Made by a program: the position numbers and the translations under genes. The notes below the pieces were generated by a model. It was not told the DNA's origin. It did not search any database and saw nothing but the letters and a program-made list of their open reading frames with translations. From assembly GCF_964019545.1 (NCBI RefSeq), contig NZ_OZ026451.1, positions 682,001 to 746,000 of the forward strand: a stretch of 64,000 bases of DNA. Direction: 5' to 3'. Positions within the stretch are counted from its first letter, which is position 1. Each line of letters begins with the position of its first letter. The DNA comes from Rickettsiella endosymbiont of Xylota segnis. Its GTDB lineage: Bacteria > Pseudomonadota > Gammaproteobacteria > Diplorickettsiales > Diplorickettsiaceae. Below are positions 30,097-38,382 of this stretch, piece after piece.

Positions 30097-30612
30097 ATGG
30101 CTGAACCCGAGCTTAGCTCGAGCCAGTCATATAGGCGGGATACCGCTCACCTGGAGTTTGAAAGATACACATTTTTAAGTAAGAGCGGTATACTCGTGAC
30201 TTCGGTAGCGAAAGCCAAACGTTGTAAAGGAGTTTTCAGCGTGTTCTTAAGAGGAATGGCCTTAATTTTTGCTATTGTTTTTATTCTTTTAGGCATATTG
30301 GGCTTTATTCCACCTATTACACCTAACCATGTGTTGTTCAACTTTTTTACGGTTGGGATTTTATTAAGTATTTTCTATATTCTAATCGGTTTGCTGGCTT
30401 TATCCGCTAGCGGATCAATGTTTTATGCGCGTTTGTATTTTAAATTTTTTGGTATAATCTTTGCTGCTATTGCGATTTGGGGTTTCGCCATGAATGGCGA
30501 TTTGAGGCTAGTACATATCAATATTTCAGATAGTTTCTTTTATCTTCTGACTGCTATTATTGCGTTGTATTTGGGTTTTACCAGTAAACTGCCTCGTTCT
30601 TATGCACATTAA
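30097..30612 (+). CDS. Four-helix membrane protein, DUF4383-like
   Basis: 171 residues with a soluble N-terminus of about 50 and four predicted helices (about 52-70, 80-105, 112-130 and 145-162). The first loop GFIPPITPNHVLFNFFTVG followed by ILIGLLAL resembles the DUF4383 pattern; that family has no known function. The start is uncertain: the ATG at 30097 has no clear ribosome-binding site. Convergent with the large repeat protein, with a 22-bp gap. Confidence 0.6.
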   Translation: MAEPELSSSQSYRRDTAHLEFERYTFLSKSGILVTSVAKAKRCKGVFSVFLRGMALIFAIVFILLGILGFIPPITPNHVLFNFFTVGILLSIFYILIGLLALSASGSMFYARLYFKFFGIIFAAIAIWGFAMNGDLRLVHINISDSFFYLLTAIIALYLGFTSKLPRSYAH

Positions 30613-30634
30613 TGGAACTTTCGAGAAATTAAAA

Positions 30635-33600
30635 TTAAGCCACCGCACGCATTTCTGAACTGATAGCATTGTTTTTCAAATCAGATTCAACAAAACTCTC
30701 AGCTTCGAGTAGGTCAATTTCTTGGTAAGCTGTAAATAAATTACCGAGTCTACCCGCCGTTAGGGCAGAATATTGAAGTTTGAGTTCAAATAAGTCCACC
30801 CCGGTAACGAAATCTTTTGTATCTAAGACTTTTTCTAAGGCTTGGGCCGCCTCTAGTTTTTGTTCCGTAGAATATCGCCATTTGAAAAAGGAAAATTTAG
30901 TCGTATAGGTTATTTTTTTGATTTTTCGATCTTCAAGTTCATTTAAATAACAATGAAATAATTTATCGGTCACAAGTTTTAAATTACTAGGATTTTCGGC
31001 AAAATAGTCTTTATTAAAATAAATCAATAATAGCGCTGAACAATTTGATATAATTTTATCTAACAACGCATGGTCTTCGACAGTTTTTATTGGCCAAAGT
31101 GCAATTTGTTCAAATATAAAATAAGCTGCTAAGTCCTGTATGGGGATTAAGTTTTCATTATTTATAGAATTAGCGAGAAAATTTAAAGTTTTTTTCAAGG
31201 GAAAGGGATATCTAGAACAAGTGGGGCGAAAAATATAGTTATCTTGAGCATCTTGTTCTCTTAACAAATCAATAAGGACTTGGATTCCAAAAGATTCAAT
31301 ATGATCGTCGATAAACTTTAGCAGGGCATTGACAGGTGTTTGATCTTCTAGTTGCGAGGTGACTGACAAGACACTTTTATAGTAATCATAACGGCCACCA
31401 AAAAATATCGCATTGGATGCTTGTTTATCGTGAATTTTTTTAAAAACAAACTCTTTTATGGTGTCAATACTAATAGGTCCAGGAGCAATATTATCAGCTA
31501 AAAATGTCAACAGCAACTCAACCACTTTAGGCCGATAAGTGGCAGCAATCATTAATGTATTACATTTGTTTGGATCATGAGCAAGAATCAATTTATTAAG
31601 AAACTCAGGTGAAAAAATTTTAGGATTTTTTTGAATAAAATTTAGTATATGATCTACGCCATCATATTGATTACGTGCCGCTAACATGAAGGAGTTGTAT
31701 TCTTGTTCACTTTTTTCTAAGATCAATTTAAACAAATTTTCTTGAGTAAAAAGATCTGGATGTTTTTCAATAAATTCCAATACTAGCTTTAAAGAATGAG
31801 ATTTGTCCTTGGCTAATAACATAAAAAAAGTTAAACCAAAGTTATTTTTCTCTAAAAATATTTTTTCTAGAGTGAGCGATAATACGCCTTTGGGTAGTTG
31901 ATGAATAAAATCTATGAGGGGTGTCATGGCTATTGGATGATGACGGGAAAGCATCAAACTATTACAACCCTTTTGATTTTTATTGAATAATATTTCTTCT
32001 AGATAGGGATTGAAAATTTTCTGTTTATTTTGAATAAACTGTAAAATAATGGATACCGATTCCGGTTGATATTCTGTTGCTAACATTAAAAAATTGTAAT
32101 TTAATAAATTTTTTTCTAAAAATAATGTAGTTAGATATTCTTTGCGCAAAAAAACTTTGTGATCATTAAGTAATTTAAGCAAGTTGGGTAAAACGTTAGG
32201 ATGATAGCGAATAGCCAACATTAAAATAGTAAAACCATTTTCGTCCTTTTCTAAAAACATTTTTCTTAAAATTTCAGGATCAAAACTTTTGATATTTTCA
32301 GATATAAATTTTAGAATAGAAACTGCTGTATCGGCTTGATTTTTCAACGCTAGCATCAAAGCATTACAAGTGCCATTGGCCTGTTCGGGAAATAAAACTT
32401 TATGTAAAATTTCTCCATCGATGGTCATATTGTCGGTTATGAATGTTAGAACCTTATTGAGCATATCGGGATTATTGCGTACAGTTAAGGTTACCGCCGT
32501 ATCACTATCTTTTTTTTGTTGCTGTGTAAATAACTTACGCACAGTATCATTTGCAAAACGACCAATATGCGTTGTTAAAAAGCTTAAAATAGTGATTATC
32601 GCTTCTGCTTGTTTGTTCGCGGCTATCATTAGTGCATTGCAATGATCGCTATTTTTCATTAAAAGCATTTTTTCAGCTATTTCAGAATTAACAATCGTTT
32701 CATGCGTTTTAAGGAAAGCTAAGATATCCTTTACTAAGTCCAGATTATTCAGTGCGCCTAGCATCAAGAGATTAAAACCGTTTTGATTTTTTACTAGAAA
32801 GGTGTCAGCTATTTTTTCAATAAGAAAATTTTTACGACGTAAATCTAAACGGATGACTAAATGAAACCCTTCCATGATTTCTTCAGAATATTCTTTACTA
32901 ATTTTTAATTGACTTGATAAGTAATTAATGAATGGTAAGCCATTTTTAATAAAAACTTTATTTTTACTAATTCTTTTATAATATATGGGGAATCTCGTTT
33001 TTAATTCAACGAGTTGCGTTAGTAAATCAGAATAGTCTTCTTTTTCGAACAAGTTAGAAATAACTTCTGTCGGGACCCTAAACTGTTTTTTTTCTAAAAA
33101 TAAATTTCGATAAGCACTATCAAGTAACGTATTTATTTGAGGGTTTTTCAAATAATTTTGATCGCATAAAGCACGATAAAAAGATTGATACATTTTAGCC
33201 CAATTAACATTATCAAAAATAAAAACTAAAGAATTTTTTTCGTTGCAAGATACTGTAAAATAGTTTTTCCAATTATTTTCATCCTCAGGTTTTTCGTTGA
33301 TATAGTTAGGTAAAAAACGCTTGATCAATTCAGTTATTTTTTGTTGCGTTTGTAAACATATACCGTTTTCATCATTCTTTTCAATCTCTAATTCTGGAAT
33401 GAAATCAATGAAGACTGCAATTAAAAAGCAAGGTAAGTTAAAAGGAGTAAATTTTTTAGAAAATGCTTGTTGTAATGTGCGTCGAATCGAATTCTTAGAT
33501 AAAGCACCCGAGTAGGTATCATCAGGAAAATTAGGCTTTATGCCTATACCATCAATGGCTGCAATAACACTCACACCATTCCAGGCATGAACTTCGTCGG

Positions 33601-34063
33601 TTAATTGGGTAGCGATTTCTTGGACCAATCGATAGCGCACGATATAAAGTAATTCGGCTAAATTTCGCGGTTTATGAAATGAATCAACAATAATGTTTAC
33701 ACGGTTATGAAAACCTTCAGTGCACTCTTTAATCTCTTCGGTTAATTTGTCAATTAAACCATGGCGATGGTCTGCTGAGAGTTTGCCTAGTTCTGTGTCT
33801 AAATTCCCTATTAAGCGGTGATAAATAAGTTGTAATTGTTCTAATAATATAATTTTGGCGCGATACTCGGAAGTTTCGCCCAAATGCTTAGCAAAACAGT
33901 TGTTTGGTAATTTATTATTTGTGGTACAAACAATTCTTTGTAAATCATCTAACCAATTTTTAGCTAAAGTTGGTAATGTTGAAGTCTCTATAGTTGGGGG
34001 CGGTTGGTAAGCAAAAACAAGATTTTTATTAAGGGCAGGGTCCATTTGGTATTCATTTAACAT
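30635..34063 (-). CDS. Giant protein with ten 45-residue ankyrin-like repeats
   Basis: 1142 residues. Residues 1-425 are helical and unrecognised. Residues about 426-876 are ten consecutive units of 44-47 residues with the pattern N-x-x-G-x-N-x-LML-A-x(4)-P-x(3)-V-x-x-IL-x-FI-x(6)-F-x-x-E-x-L-x-KLFLEK. The first half looks like an ankyrin helix pair; the second adds a helix that standard 33-residue ankyrin units lack. The last 260 residues are helical and charged. No signal peptide. Starts at ATG 34063 after a ribosome-binding-like GAGGGA. It is the largest candidate host-interaction protein here, by inference only. Confidence 0.75.
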   Translation of the reverse strand: MLNEYQMDPALNKNLVFAYQPPPTIETSTLPTLAKNWLDDLQRIVCTTNNKLPNNCFAKHLGETSEYRAKIILLEQLQLIYHRLIGNLDTELGKLSADHRHGLIDKLTEEIKECTEGFHNRVNIIVDSFHKPRNLAELLYIVRYRLVQEIATQLTDEVHAWNGVSVIAAIDGIGIKPNFPDDTYSGALSKNSIRRTLQQAFSKKFTPFNLPCFLIAVFIDFIPELEIEKNDENGICLQTQQKITELIKRFLPNYINEKPEDENNWKNYFTVSCNEKNSLVFIFDNVNWAKMYQSFYRALCDQNYLKNPQINTLLDSAYRNLFLEKKQFRVPTEVISNLFEKEDYSDLLTQLVELKTRFPIYYKRISKNKVFIKNGLPFINYLSSQLKISKEYSEEIMEGFHLVIRLDLRRKNFLIEKIADTFLVKNQNGFNLLMLGALNNLDLVKDILAFLKTHETIVNSEIAEKMLLMKNSDHCNALMIAANKQAEAIITILSFLTTHIGRFANDTVRKLFTQQQKKDSDTAVTLTVRNNPDMLNKVLTFITDNMTIDGEILHKVLFPEQANGTCNALMLALKNQADTAVSILKFISENIKSFDPEILRKMFLEKDENGFTILMLAIRYHPNVLPNLLKLLNDHKVFLRKEYLTTLFLEKNLLNYNFLMLATEYQPESVSIILQFIQNKQKIFNPYLEEILFNKNQKGCNSLMLSRHHPIAMTPLIDFIHQLPKGVLSLTLEKIFLEKNNFGLTFFMLLAKDKSHSLKLVLEFIEKHPDLFTQENLFKLILEKSEQEYNSFMLAARNQYDGVDHILNFIQKNPKIFSPEFLNKLILAHDPNKCNTLMIAATYRPKVVELLLTFLADNIAPGPISIDTIKEFVFKKIHDKQASNAIFFGGRYDYYKSVLSVTSQLEDQTPVNALLKFIDDHIESFGIQVLIDLLREQDAQDNYIFRPTCSRYPFPLKKTLNFLANSINNENLIPIQDLAAYFIFEQIALWPIKTVEDHALLDKIISNCSALLLIYFNKDYFAENPSNLKLVTDKLFHCYLNELEDRKIKKITYTTKFSFFKWRYSTEQKLEAAQALEKVLDTKDFVTGVDLFELKLQYSALTAGRLGNLFTAYQEIDLLEAESFVESDLKNNAISSEMRAVA
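31436..32788 (-). repeat. Coding repeat block, ten units of about 135 bp
   Basis: DNA for the ten 45-residue units described for the enclosing gene. The units are diverged at the nucleotide level (no long identical stretches), so the array is old rather than a recent expansion. Confidence 0.7.
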
Positions 34064-34254
34064 TTAATATCCCTCTCTATTATTAATAAAAATTTATTAT
34101 TTAAATAGACTTTATTATGTATGACTTGATAGTAAATAAAAATAAGAATATCAGTTCAATTTTGTATTCACAATAGCATTAAGATTAAATATAAAATAAT
34201 TTAATTTTTTTTTATTAAAATAAAAAGCGAAGGTTAAATAATTTTATATTTATT
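34064..34254. other. Very AT-rich intergenic spacer
   Basis: 190 bp with long A/T runs between tenA and the repeat-protein gene, both minus strand. It probably contains the promoter of the repeat protein. A ribosome-binding-like GAGGGATATT lies just before that gene's ATG. No further element is visible. Confidence 0.35.
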
Positions 34255-34905
34255 TTAAGTTGGCCAGGTTTGTTGTGAGTAAGCGCCTTGCCAAAATTGC
34301 CATTCACACAAGGTAGCTAATCTAAAAGCGCTTAACATATTTTGTTTGCAATAGATGCTTGCATGTTCTGCAAGTTCATTGACAGTGGCTATGACTAAAT
34401 CCACGGAGTGGTTAAACTCATCACTCGCATATAAATCTATCCATGCTTGATAAGGGTTATTGGGAATTTTTTTATTATAGGCACGTTGTCCTACTTGTTG
34501 ATAAACCCAAAAGCAAGGTAATAAACTTGCTACCGCTTCTTCTACAGGCGCTGTACTTGCCATACGTAATAAATAATTGGTATACATAAAACAAAAAGGA
34601 CTTTGTTTATGGGTTGTAAAGGTTGTAGAAGTATATTTTTTTAGAATAGTATTATGCAGATCACGTTCGGCTTTGAGTGCATTCATGGCAAATTGAATAA
34701 ATAATTCACTTTGCCGATCATGTGGTAATCGTGTCGCAGTAAGCGCGAGTGCTTTTGAAAAATCTGCAAGATATAAAGCATCTTGATTTAAGTAAAAGGT
34801 AAATGTTTCGATAGCTAAAGTACCCTGGGCCAGTTCTTGATTAAAAGGGTGCAGATAAATTTTAGGCATGACATCCGCAACAGAAATTTTAAGTTCATTA
34901 AACAT
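34255..34905 (-). CDS. tenA: Aminopyrimidine aminohydrolase / thiaminase II
   Basis: 216-residue TenA-family enzyme that hydrolyses aminopyrimidine breakdown products of thiamine to HMP for salvage. Family residues: DALYLADF near 42, nucleophile Cys in LLPCFWVYQQVG, DEFNHSVD, and the C-terminal Glu in CEWQFWQGAY. Length is standard. Its ATG overlaps the thiD stop by 8 nt (same strand), so thiM-thiD-tenA is one operon behind the TPP riboswitch. With ThiD and ThiM it completes both salvage branches up to HMP-PP and HET-P. Confidence 0.92.
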   Translation of the reverse strand: MFNELKISVADVMPKIYLHPFNQELAQGTLAIETFTFYLNQDALYLADFSKALALTATRLPHDRQSELFIQFAMNALKAERDLHNTILKKYTSTTFTTHKQSPFCFMYTNYLLRMASTAPVEEAVASLLPCFWVYQQVGQRAYNKKIPNNPYQAWIDLYASDEFNHSVDLVIATVNELAEHASIYCKQNMLSAFRLATLCEWQFWQGAYSQQTWPT

Positions 34906-35734
34906 GTTGTTTTACCTTATTTAAAAAATAAAAATGATGGACTGGACCTTGACCATGACCTAGTTTTAAATTTTTTGCGGCTAAAATGCATTCAGTCAAA
35001 TAATGTTTTGCTTGAGTAATGGCGCTAAATAAACTCTCGCCTTGTGCTAAATAAGAAGCGATTGCTGCAGATAATGTACAACCGGTGCCATGTGTATTTT
35101 TAGTGTCTATGCGCAAGCTATCAAAACAGTATATTTTTTTTTGCGGATAATCATAAAAAATATCCGGCGAATACGTGGTTTTTAAATGACCACCTTTAAG
35201 CAGTATCGAAGTTTTATAACGTGTCGCGAGTAAGGTGGCGGCGTCTTGCATACTGCGATGATCATTAATGTTAAGTTGTAAAATAGCTTCGGCTTCTGGA
35301 ATATTGGGTGTAATCAATGTCGCTAATGGGAATAAAACATCCACTAATGCTTGTATCGCTTGAGGTTTTAATAAAGTATGACCGGTTTGAGAAATCATGA
35401 CCGGGTCAAGCACTACAAATGGAGGTTTATATTTTTTTAAATTTATAGCGACTAAATGGATAATCTCTTCATGATAAAGCATACCGAGTTTAACCGCGCC
35501 GATGGATAAATCAGTAAAGACAGCATCGATTTGCTGTTGAATAAACACTAATGGAATTTCTTGTATGGCAGTGACAGATAATGTGTTTTGCGCAACTAAG
35601 ACGGTAATGATGCTGGCAGCATAACTACCCGTGGCTGAAATCGCTTTGATATCTGCTTGTATGCCGGCGCCACCGGAGGGGTCCGTACCTGCAATACTGA
35701 CGACACTGGTTAATGCTTCGTTATAGATTGACAT
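34898..35734 (-). CDS. thiD: Hydroxymethylpyrimidine (phosphate) kinase
   Basis: Ribokinase-fold enzyme that phosphorylates HMP to HMP-P and HMP-PP for thiamine synthesis. Signature VVSIAGTDPSGGAGIQADIK at the N-terminus and the anion-hole motif THGTGCTLSAAIAS near the C-terminus. I place the start at ATG 35734 (MSIYNEALTSV), 7 nt after the thiM stop; the frame is open 41 codons further into thiM, but that would add unrelated residues. No fused ThiE domain. Overlaps tenA by 8 nt. Confidence 0.93.
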   Translation of the reverse strand: MSIYNEALTSVVSIAGTDPSGGAGIQADIKAISATGSYAASIITVLVAQNTLSVTAIQEIPLVFIQQQIDAVFTDLSIGAVKLGMLYHEEIIHLVAINLKKYKPPFVVLDPVMISQTGHTLLKPQAIQALVDVLFPLATLITPNIPEAEAILQLNINDHRSMQDAATLLATRYKTSILLKGGHLKTTYSPDIFYDYPQKKIYCFDSLRIDTKNTHGTGCTLSAAIASYLAQGESLFSAITQAKHYLTECILAAKNLKLGHGQGPVHHFYFLNKVKQHV

Positions 35735-35741
35735 AAGATGT

Positions 35742-36596
35742 TCATACAGGAATTTTAGATTTAAGGAAGACTTGTAAATCATTCTTTTGTACTGAATAGA
35801 GGCTATCGAGTAGTTGAGAATAAAAGCTGCCAGGACCTGTGGATTTTTTTTCTGCATATTCGCTAACTAATCCCATCCAAGCCATGGCATGAACACAAGC
35901 ATTGAATCTTTCCGGATTAATTGCTAAAAAACTGGCAATCATAGCGGTTAATGAACATCCCATACCTACCACTTTAGTAAGTAAGGGTGTGCCATAGTTT
36001 AAGGTGATTGTTTGTGTGGCACTGACGATAAAATCAATTTGGCCACTGACGACCACGATGCATCGGTGTTGTTCAGCTAAGGTTTGCGCAGATGCAAGGG
36101 CATGACTACTGATTTGTGTTGAATCGACACCTTTAGTGGTGATGGAGGTATCTAACAAAGCCATAATTTCTGAAGCATTACCACGGATGACATCGATACC
36201 TCTTTGTATAATAGTTAAGGATGCCTGCGTGCGGTACCGGCTGGCACCGGCGCCGACCGGATCGAAGACGATAGGGATATTACGTTTTAAAGCAGCGTGT
36301 TGGGCTTGTTTTATGGCAGTCAACCACGTTTCATCAGGAGTACCGATATTAATGACTAAGGCTTGTGCTAATTGAATAATTTCTACTAATTCCTCTTGGG
36401 CATGCGCCATAATCGGTGCCGCCCCTAATGCGAGTAAAAAATTAGCTGTAGTCGGCATAACGACTAAATTAGTGATATTGTGGATTAACGGATGGATTTG
36501 ACGGATTAAATCCACGTCATGGTATAGCGATTCTAAGGTAAATGCATTGATATTAGAGAGGGGGGCGCTTTTAACTGAATAATTTTTTGTTTTCAA
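35742..36596 (-). CDS. thiM: Hydroxyethylthiazole kinase
   Basis: 284-residue kinase that phosphorylates the thiazole moiety (HET) for thiamine salvage. Motifs: HNITNLVVMPTTANFLLALGA, FDPVGAGASRYR and the active-site Cys in VVGMGCSLTAMIA. The start is a TTG at 36596, directly after the TPP riboswitch, whose 3' strand AGGAAGAAG doubles as the ribosome-binding site. The first 15 residues before the conserved core are not typical. First gene of thiM-thiD-tenA; no thiE is seen nearby, so final coupling must be encoded elsewhere. Confidence 0.93.
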   Translation of the reverse strand: MKTKNYSVKSAPLSNINAFTLESLYHDVDLIRQIHPLIHNITNLVVMPTTANFLLALGAAPIMAHAQEELVEIIQLAQALVINIGTPDETWLTAIKQAQHAALKRNIPIVFDPVGAGASRYRTQASLTIIQRGIDVIRGNASEIMALLDTSITTKGVDSTQISSHALASAQTLAEQHRCIVVVSGQIDFIVSATQTITLNYGTPLLTKVVGMGCSLTAMIASFLAINPERFNACVHAMAWMGLVSEYAEKKSTGPGSFYSQLLDSLYSVQKNDLQVFLKSKIPV

Positions 36597-36603
36597 TGTA
36601 CTT

Positions 36604-36690
36604 CTTCCTACGCAGGTCTTAGCCCGATCAGGTTATGAGGGTTGAATGGGAACATTCTCTCAGCCTTTAAAAAAAGCACCCCTGGAGTTG
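36604..36690 (-). promoter_or_regulatory. TPP riboswitch (THI element)
   Basis: Minus-strand RNA shows the THI-box landmarks in order: GGGGTGC, GGCTGAGA, ACCCTCATAACCTGATC, GGCTAAGACC and GCGTAGGAAG. It ends 7 nt before the thiM TTG start, and its 3' P1 strand contains the ribosome-binding site. This placement fits translational control: TPP binding hides the site. No terminator hairpin separates it from thiM. It should control thiM, thiD and tenA together. Confidence 0.95.
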
Positions 36691-36695
36691 CTACT

Positions 36696-36724
36696 ATTAG
36701 ACAGGAATTAATGGGTCAGATCAA
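36696..36724 (-). promoter_or_regulatory. Sigma70-type promoter of thiM-thiD-tenA
   Basis: Minus strand: TTGATC (36719-36724), a 17-nt spacer, then TCTAAT (36696-36701), 5 of 6 against TATAAT. It lies just upstream of the riboswitch aptamer, so transcription would begin about at the aptamer's 5' end. Confidence 0.6.
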
Positions 36725-36847
36725 CGACTTTTCTTAGCCAATGCCAGCGAGTAGTGCATAACAATACACTAATACTACATGCAATTGCAGATGCACGCTC
36801 ACAGCATTTGCTCGCCATGATGGGCAGTTTACTGCTATAGTTTGGGT

Positions 36848-37453
36848 ATGGAAAATCAAACGCTAAAATCGATATGTGAAGCCGCTATTCTTGCCGCCGG
36901 TGAACCGGTGAGTATCGAGCGTTTATTAGATTTATTCAGCCCGGAAGAACAGCCGACTAAATCAAATCTTAAGAAAATTCTGTTGGAATTAAGCGAAGAT
37001 TATCAAGATCGCGGAATTCAGTTAAAGCAACTAGCTAGTGGTTATTGTTTTCAAACGGCTAGTGCACTCAATGCCTGGGTTAAACGACTCTGGCCGGAAA
37101 AATCAGCGCGTTATTCACGTGCTTTCTTGGAAACCCTCAGTATTATTGCGTACAAACAACCCGTGACGCGCGGGGACATTGAAGCGATACGCGGTGTGTC
37201 AGTAAATCCAAATATTGTTAAAACCTTGTTGGAACAAGAATGGATACAAGTGGTTGGGCAACGTGAAGTCCCTGGACGACCTAATCTTTATGCAACCTCG
37301 AGATTATTTCTTGATCATTTTGGTTTAAAAGAATTAGCAGATTTGCCGCCTTTTCCTTTGCCGCAACTGACAGAACCGTTAGAGATTTCTTTGTCTGCTG
37401 ATAATGAAACGAGTGAAACGAATGATACTGCGCTTGATACCCTACAAAATTAA
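36848..37453 (+). CDS. scpB: Segregation and condensation protein B
   Basis: 201-residue winged-helix kleisin-partner protein of the SMC-ScpAB condensin. Family motifs: AILAAGEPVSIERLLDLF at the start and ETLSIIAYKQPVTRGDIEAIRGV, with VVGQREVPGRPNLYATSRLFLDHFGL. ATG at 36848 is preferred over a TTG two codons upstream. The usual partner scpA is not adjacent: the region upstream holds only the thiM regulatory region. The C-terminal tail after residue 175 is acidic. Same strand as the gamma-CA-like gene and rluB, retaining the common scpB-rluB association. Confidence 0.9.
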   Translation: MENQTLKSICEAAILAAGEPVSIERLLDLFSPEEQPTKSNLKKILLELSEDYQDRGIQLKQLASGYCFQTASALNAWVKRLWPEKSARYSRAFLETLSIIAYKQPVTRGDIEAIRGVSVNPNIVKTLLEQEWIQVVGQREVPGRPNLYATSRLFLDHFGLKELADLPPFPLPQLTEPLEISLSADNETSETNDTALDTLQN

Positions 37454-37488
37454 ATTAATAATTTTTAAATGCTTTAATTAGATTGCTG

Positions 37489-37494
37489 TATAAT
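37489..37494 (+). promoter_or_regulatory. Possible -10 box upstream of the gamma-CA-like gene
   Basis: A perfect TATAAT preceded by CTG lies 120 bp before the next start. The -35 region (around 37466) is poor, so this is only a candidate. Confidence 0.35.
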
Positions 37495-37613
37495 CCAGTG
37501 ATAGACTTAAGTTTGAGGGAACGATAGTCGAGGACTGGTGTTTTATCTGAGTAAATGAGGATCGTAGACTAACGTTTAACAATGAAACCAAGTCTATTAG
37601 CAAGGTTAAGCAA

Positions 37614-38150
37614 GTGCTCTATTCTTTTGAAGATAAAACTCCAACGCTATTAGGTAAAGATATTTTTATTGCGGAAAGCGCTGATGTGATTGGCGCCGTG
37701 ATTATCCATAATCAGGTCATTATTTTACCGCAAGCGGTAGTCCGTGCCGATAATACTGTGATAGAAATTGGCGAAAATACCAATATTCAAGATGCTGCGG
37801 TGTTACATACCGATCCAGATATGCCAATGCAAATTGGTAGTTATGTAACAATTGCCCATCATGCCATGGTGCATGCGCGAGCGGTGGGTGATTATTCCGT
37901 TATAGCGATTGGCGCAAAAATATTGAATAACGCAGTGATAGGTAAGCATTGTTTGATTGCTGCGAATGCCATGGTATTAGAAAATCAGTATATTCCGGAT
38001 GGTTCTTTGGTGATGGGGTCTCCTGGTAAAATAAAGCCATTATCTGCCCGTCAAATAGCTGATATGCAATGGTATGCGCAACATTATTCAGAAAAGATTC
38101 ATCGTTATCAAAAAGGACTTAAACGATTTGATCCGAAAACTTGCGAATAA
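37614..38150 (+). CDS. Gamma-carbonic-anhydrase-like hexapeptide protein
   Basis: 178-residue left-handed beta-helix protein (YrdA/CaiE-type gamma-CA family). Repeated hexapeptides give the trimeric prism fold. Metal-ligand His candidates are in VLHTDP and IAHHAMVHA; the end motif NQYIPDGSLVMGSPGKIKP is typical. Members bind zinc; few have proven carbonic anhydrase activity. It starts at a GTG, and the 160-bp upstream gap suggests its own promoter. The small opposite-strand frame at 38108-38230 overlaps its last 14 codons. Confidence 0.88.
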   Translation: MLYSFEDKTPTLLGKDIFIAESADVIGAVIIHNQVIILPQAVVRADNTVIEIGENTNIQDAAVLHTDPDMPMQIGSYVTIAHHAMVHARAVGDYSVIAIGAKILNNAVIGKHCLIAANAMVLENQYIPDGSLVMGSPGKIKPLSARQIADMQWYAQHYSEKIHRYQKGLKRFDPKTCE

Positions 38151-38230
38151 ATTTTAGTATGGTGGGTTTGTGTATAAGTGCTTACCGCAGTGAGTATTAA
38201 TAATACTGCAATAAAAATTCTCGCTAACAT
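38108..38230 (-). CDS. Candidate small membrane protein, 40 residues
   Basis: A minus-strand frame of 40 codons: MLARIFIAVLLILTAVSTYT, then a polar tail (QTHHTKIYSQVFGSNRLSPF). It has one good hydrophobic helix and a strong ribosome-binding site AGGAG 4 nt before ATG, better than many genes here. A TATACT-like -10 lies about 50 bp upstream and an 8-bp hairpin (38247-38265) in between. It is antisense to the last 14 codons of the gamma-CA-like gene. No homology can be claimed. Confidence 0.35.
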   Translation of the reverse strand: MLARIFIAVLLILTAVSTYTQTHHTKIYSQVFGSNRLSPF

Positions 38231-38246
38231 ATTGCTCCTGTATCAA

Positions 38247-38265
38247 ACTTTTCATCCTGAAAAGT
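38247..38265. repeat. 8-bp perfect hairpin after the gamma-CA-like gene
   Basis: ACTTTTCA and TGAAAAGT with a 3-nt loop. On the plus strand it is followed by ATCCTTTT and may act as a weak terminator; on the minus strand it would be in the leader of the 40-codon frame. Confidence 0.4.
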
Positions 38266-38382
38266 ATCCTTTTAAGTATATCATTAAATCACAATTGGAA
38301 AAAAATGTAGCAAGAGAAAAAAAATATCAGCGGGGATTTTTAATTTAGCATAATATGAGAGAATTAACCGGCTTTGTTTCTT

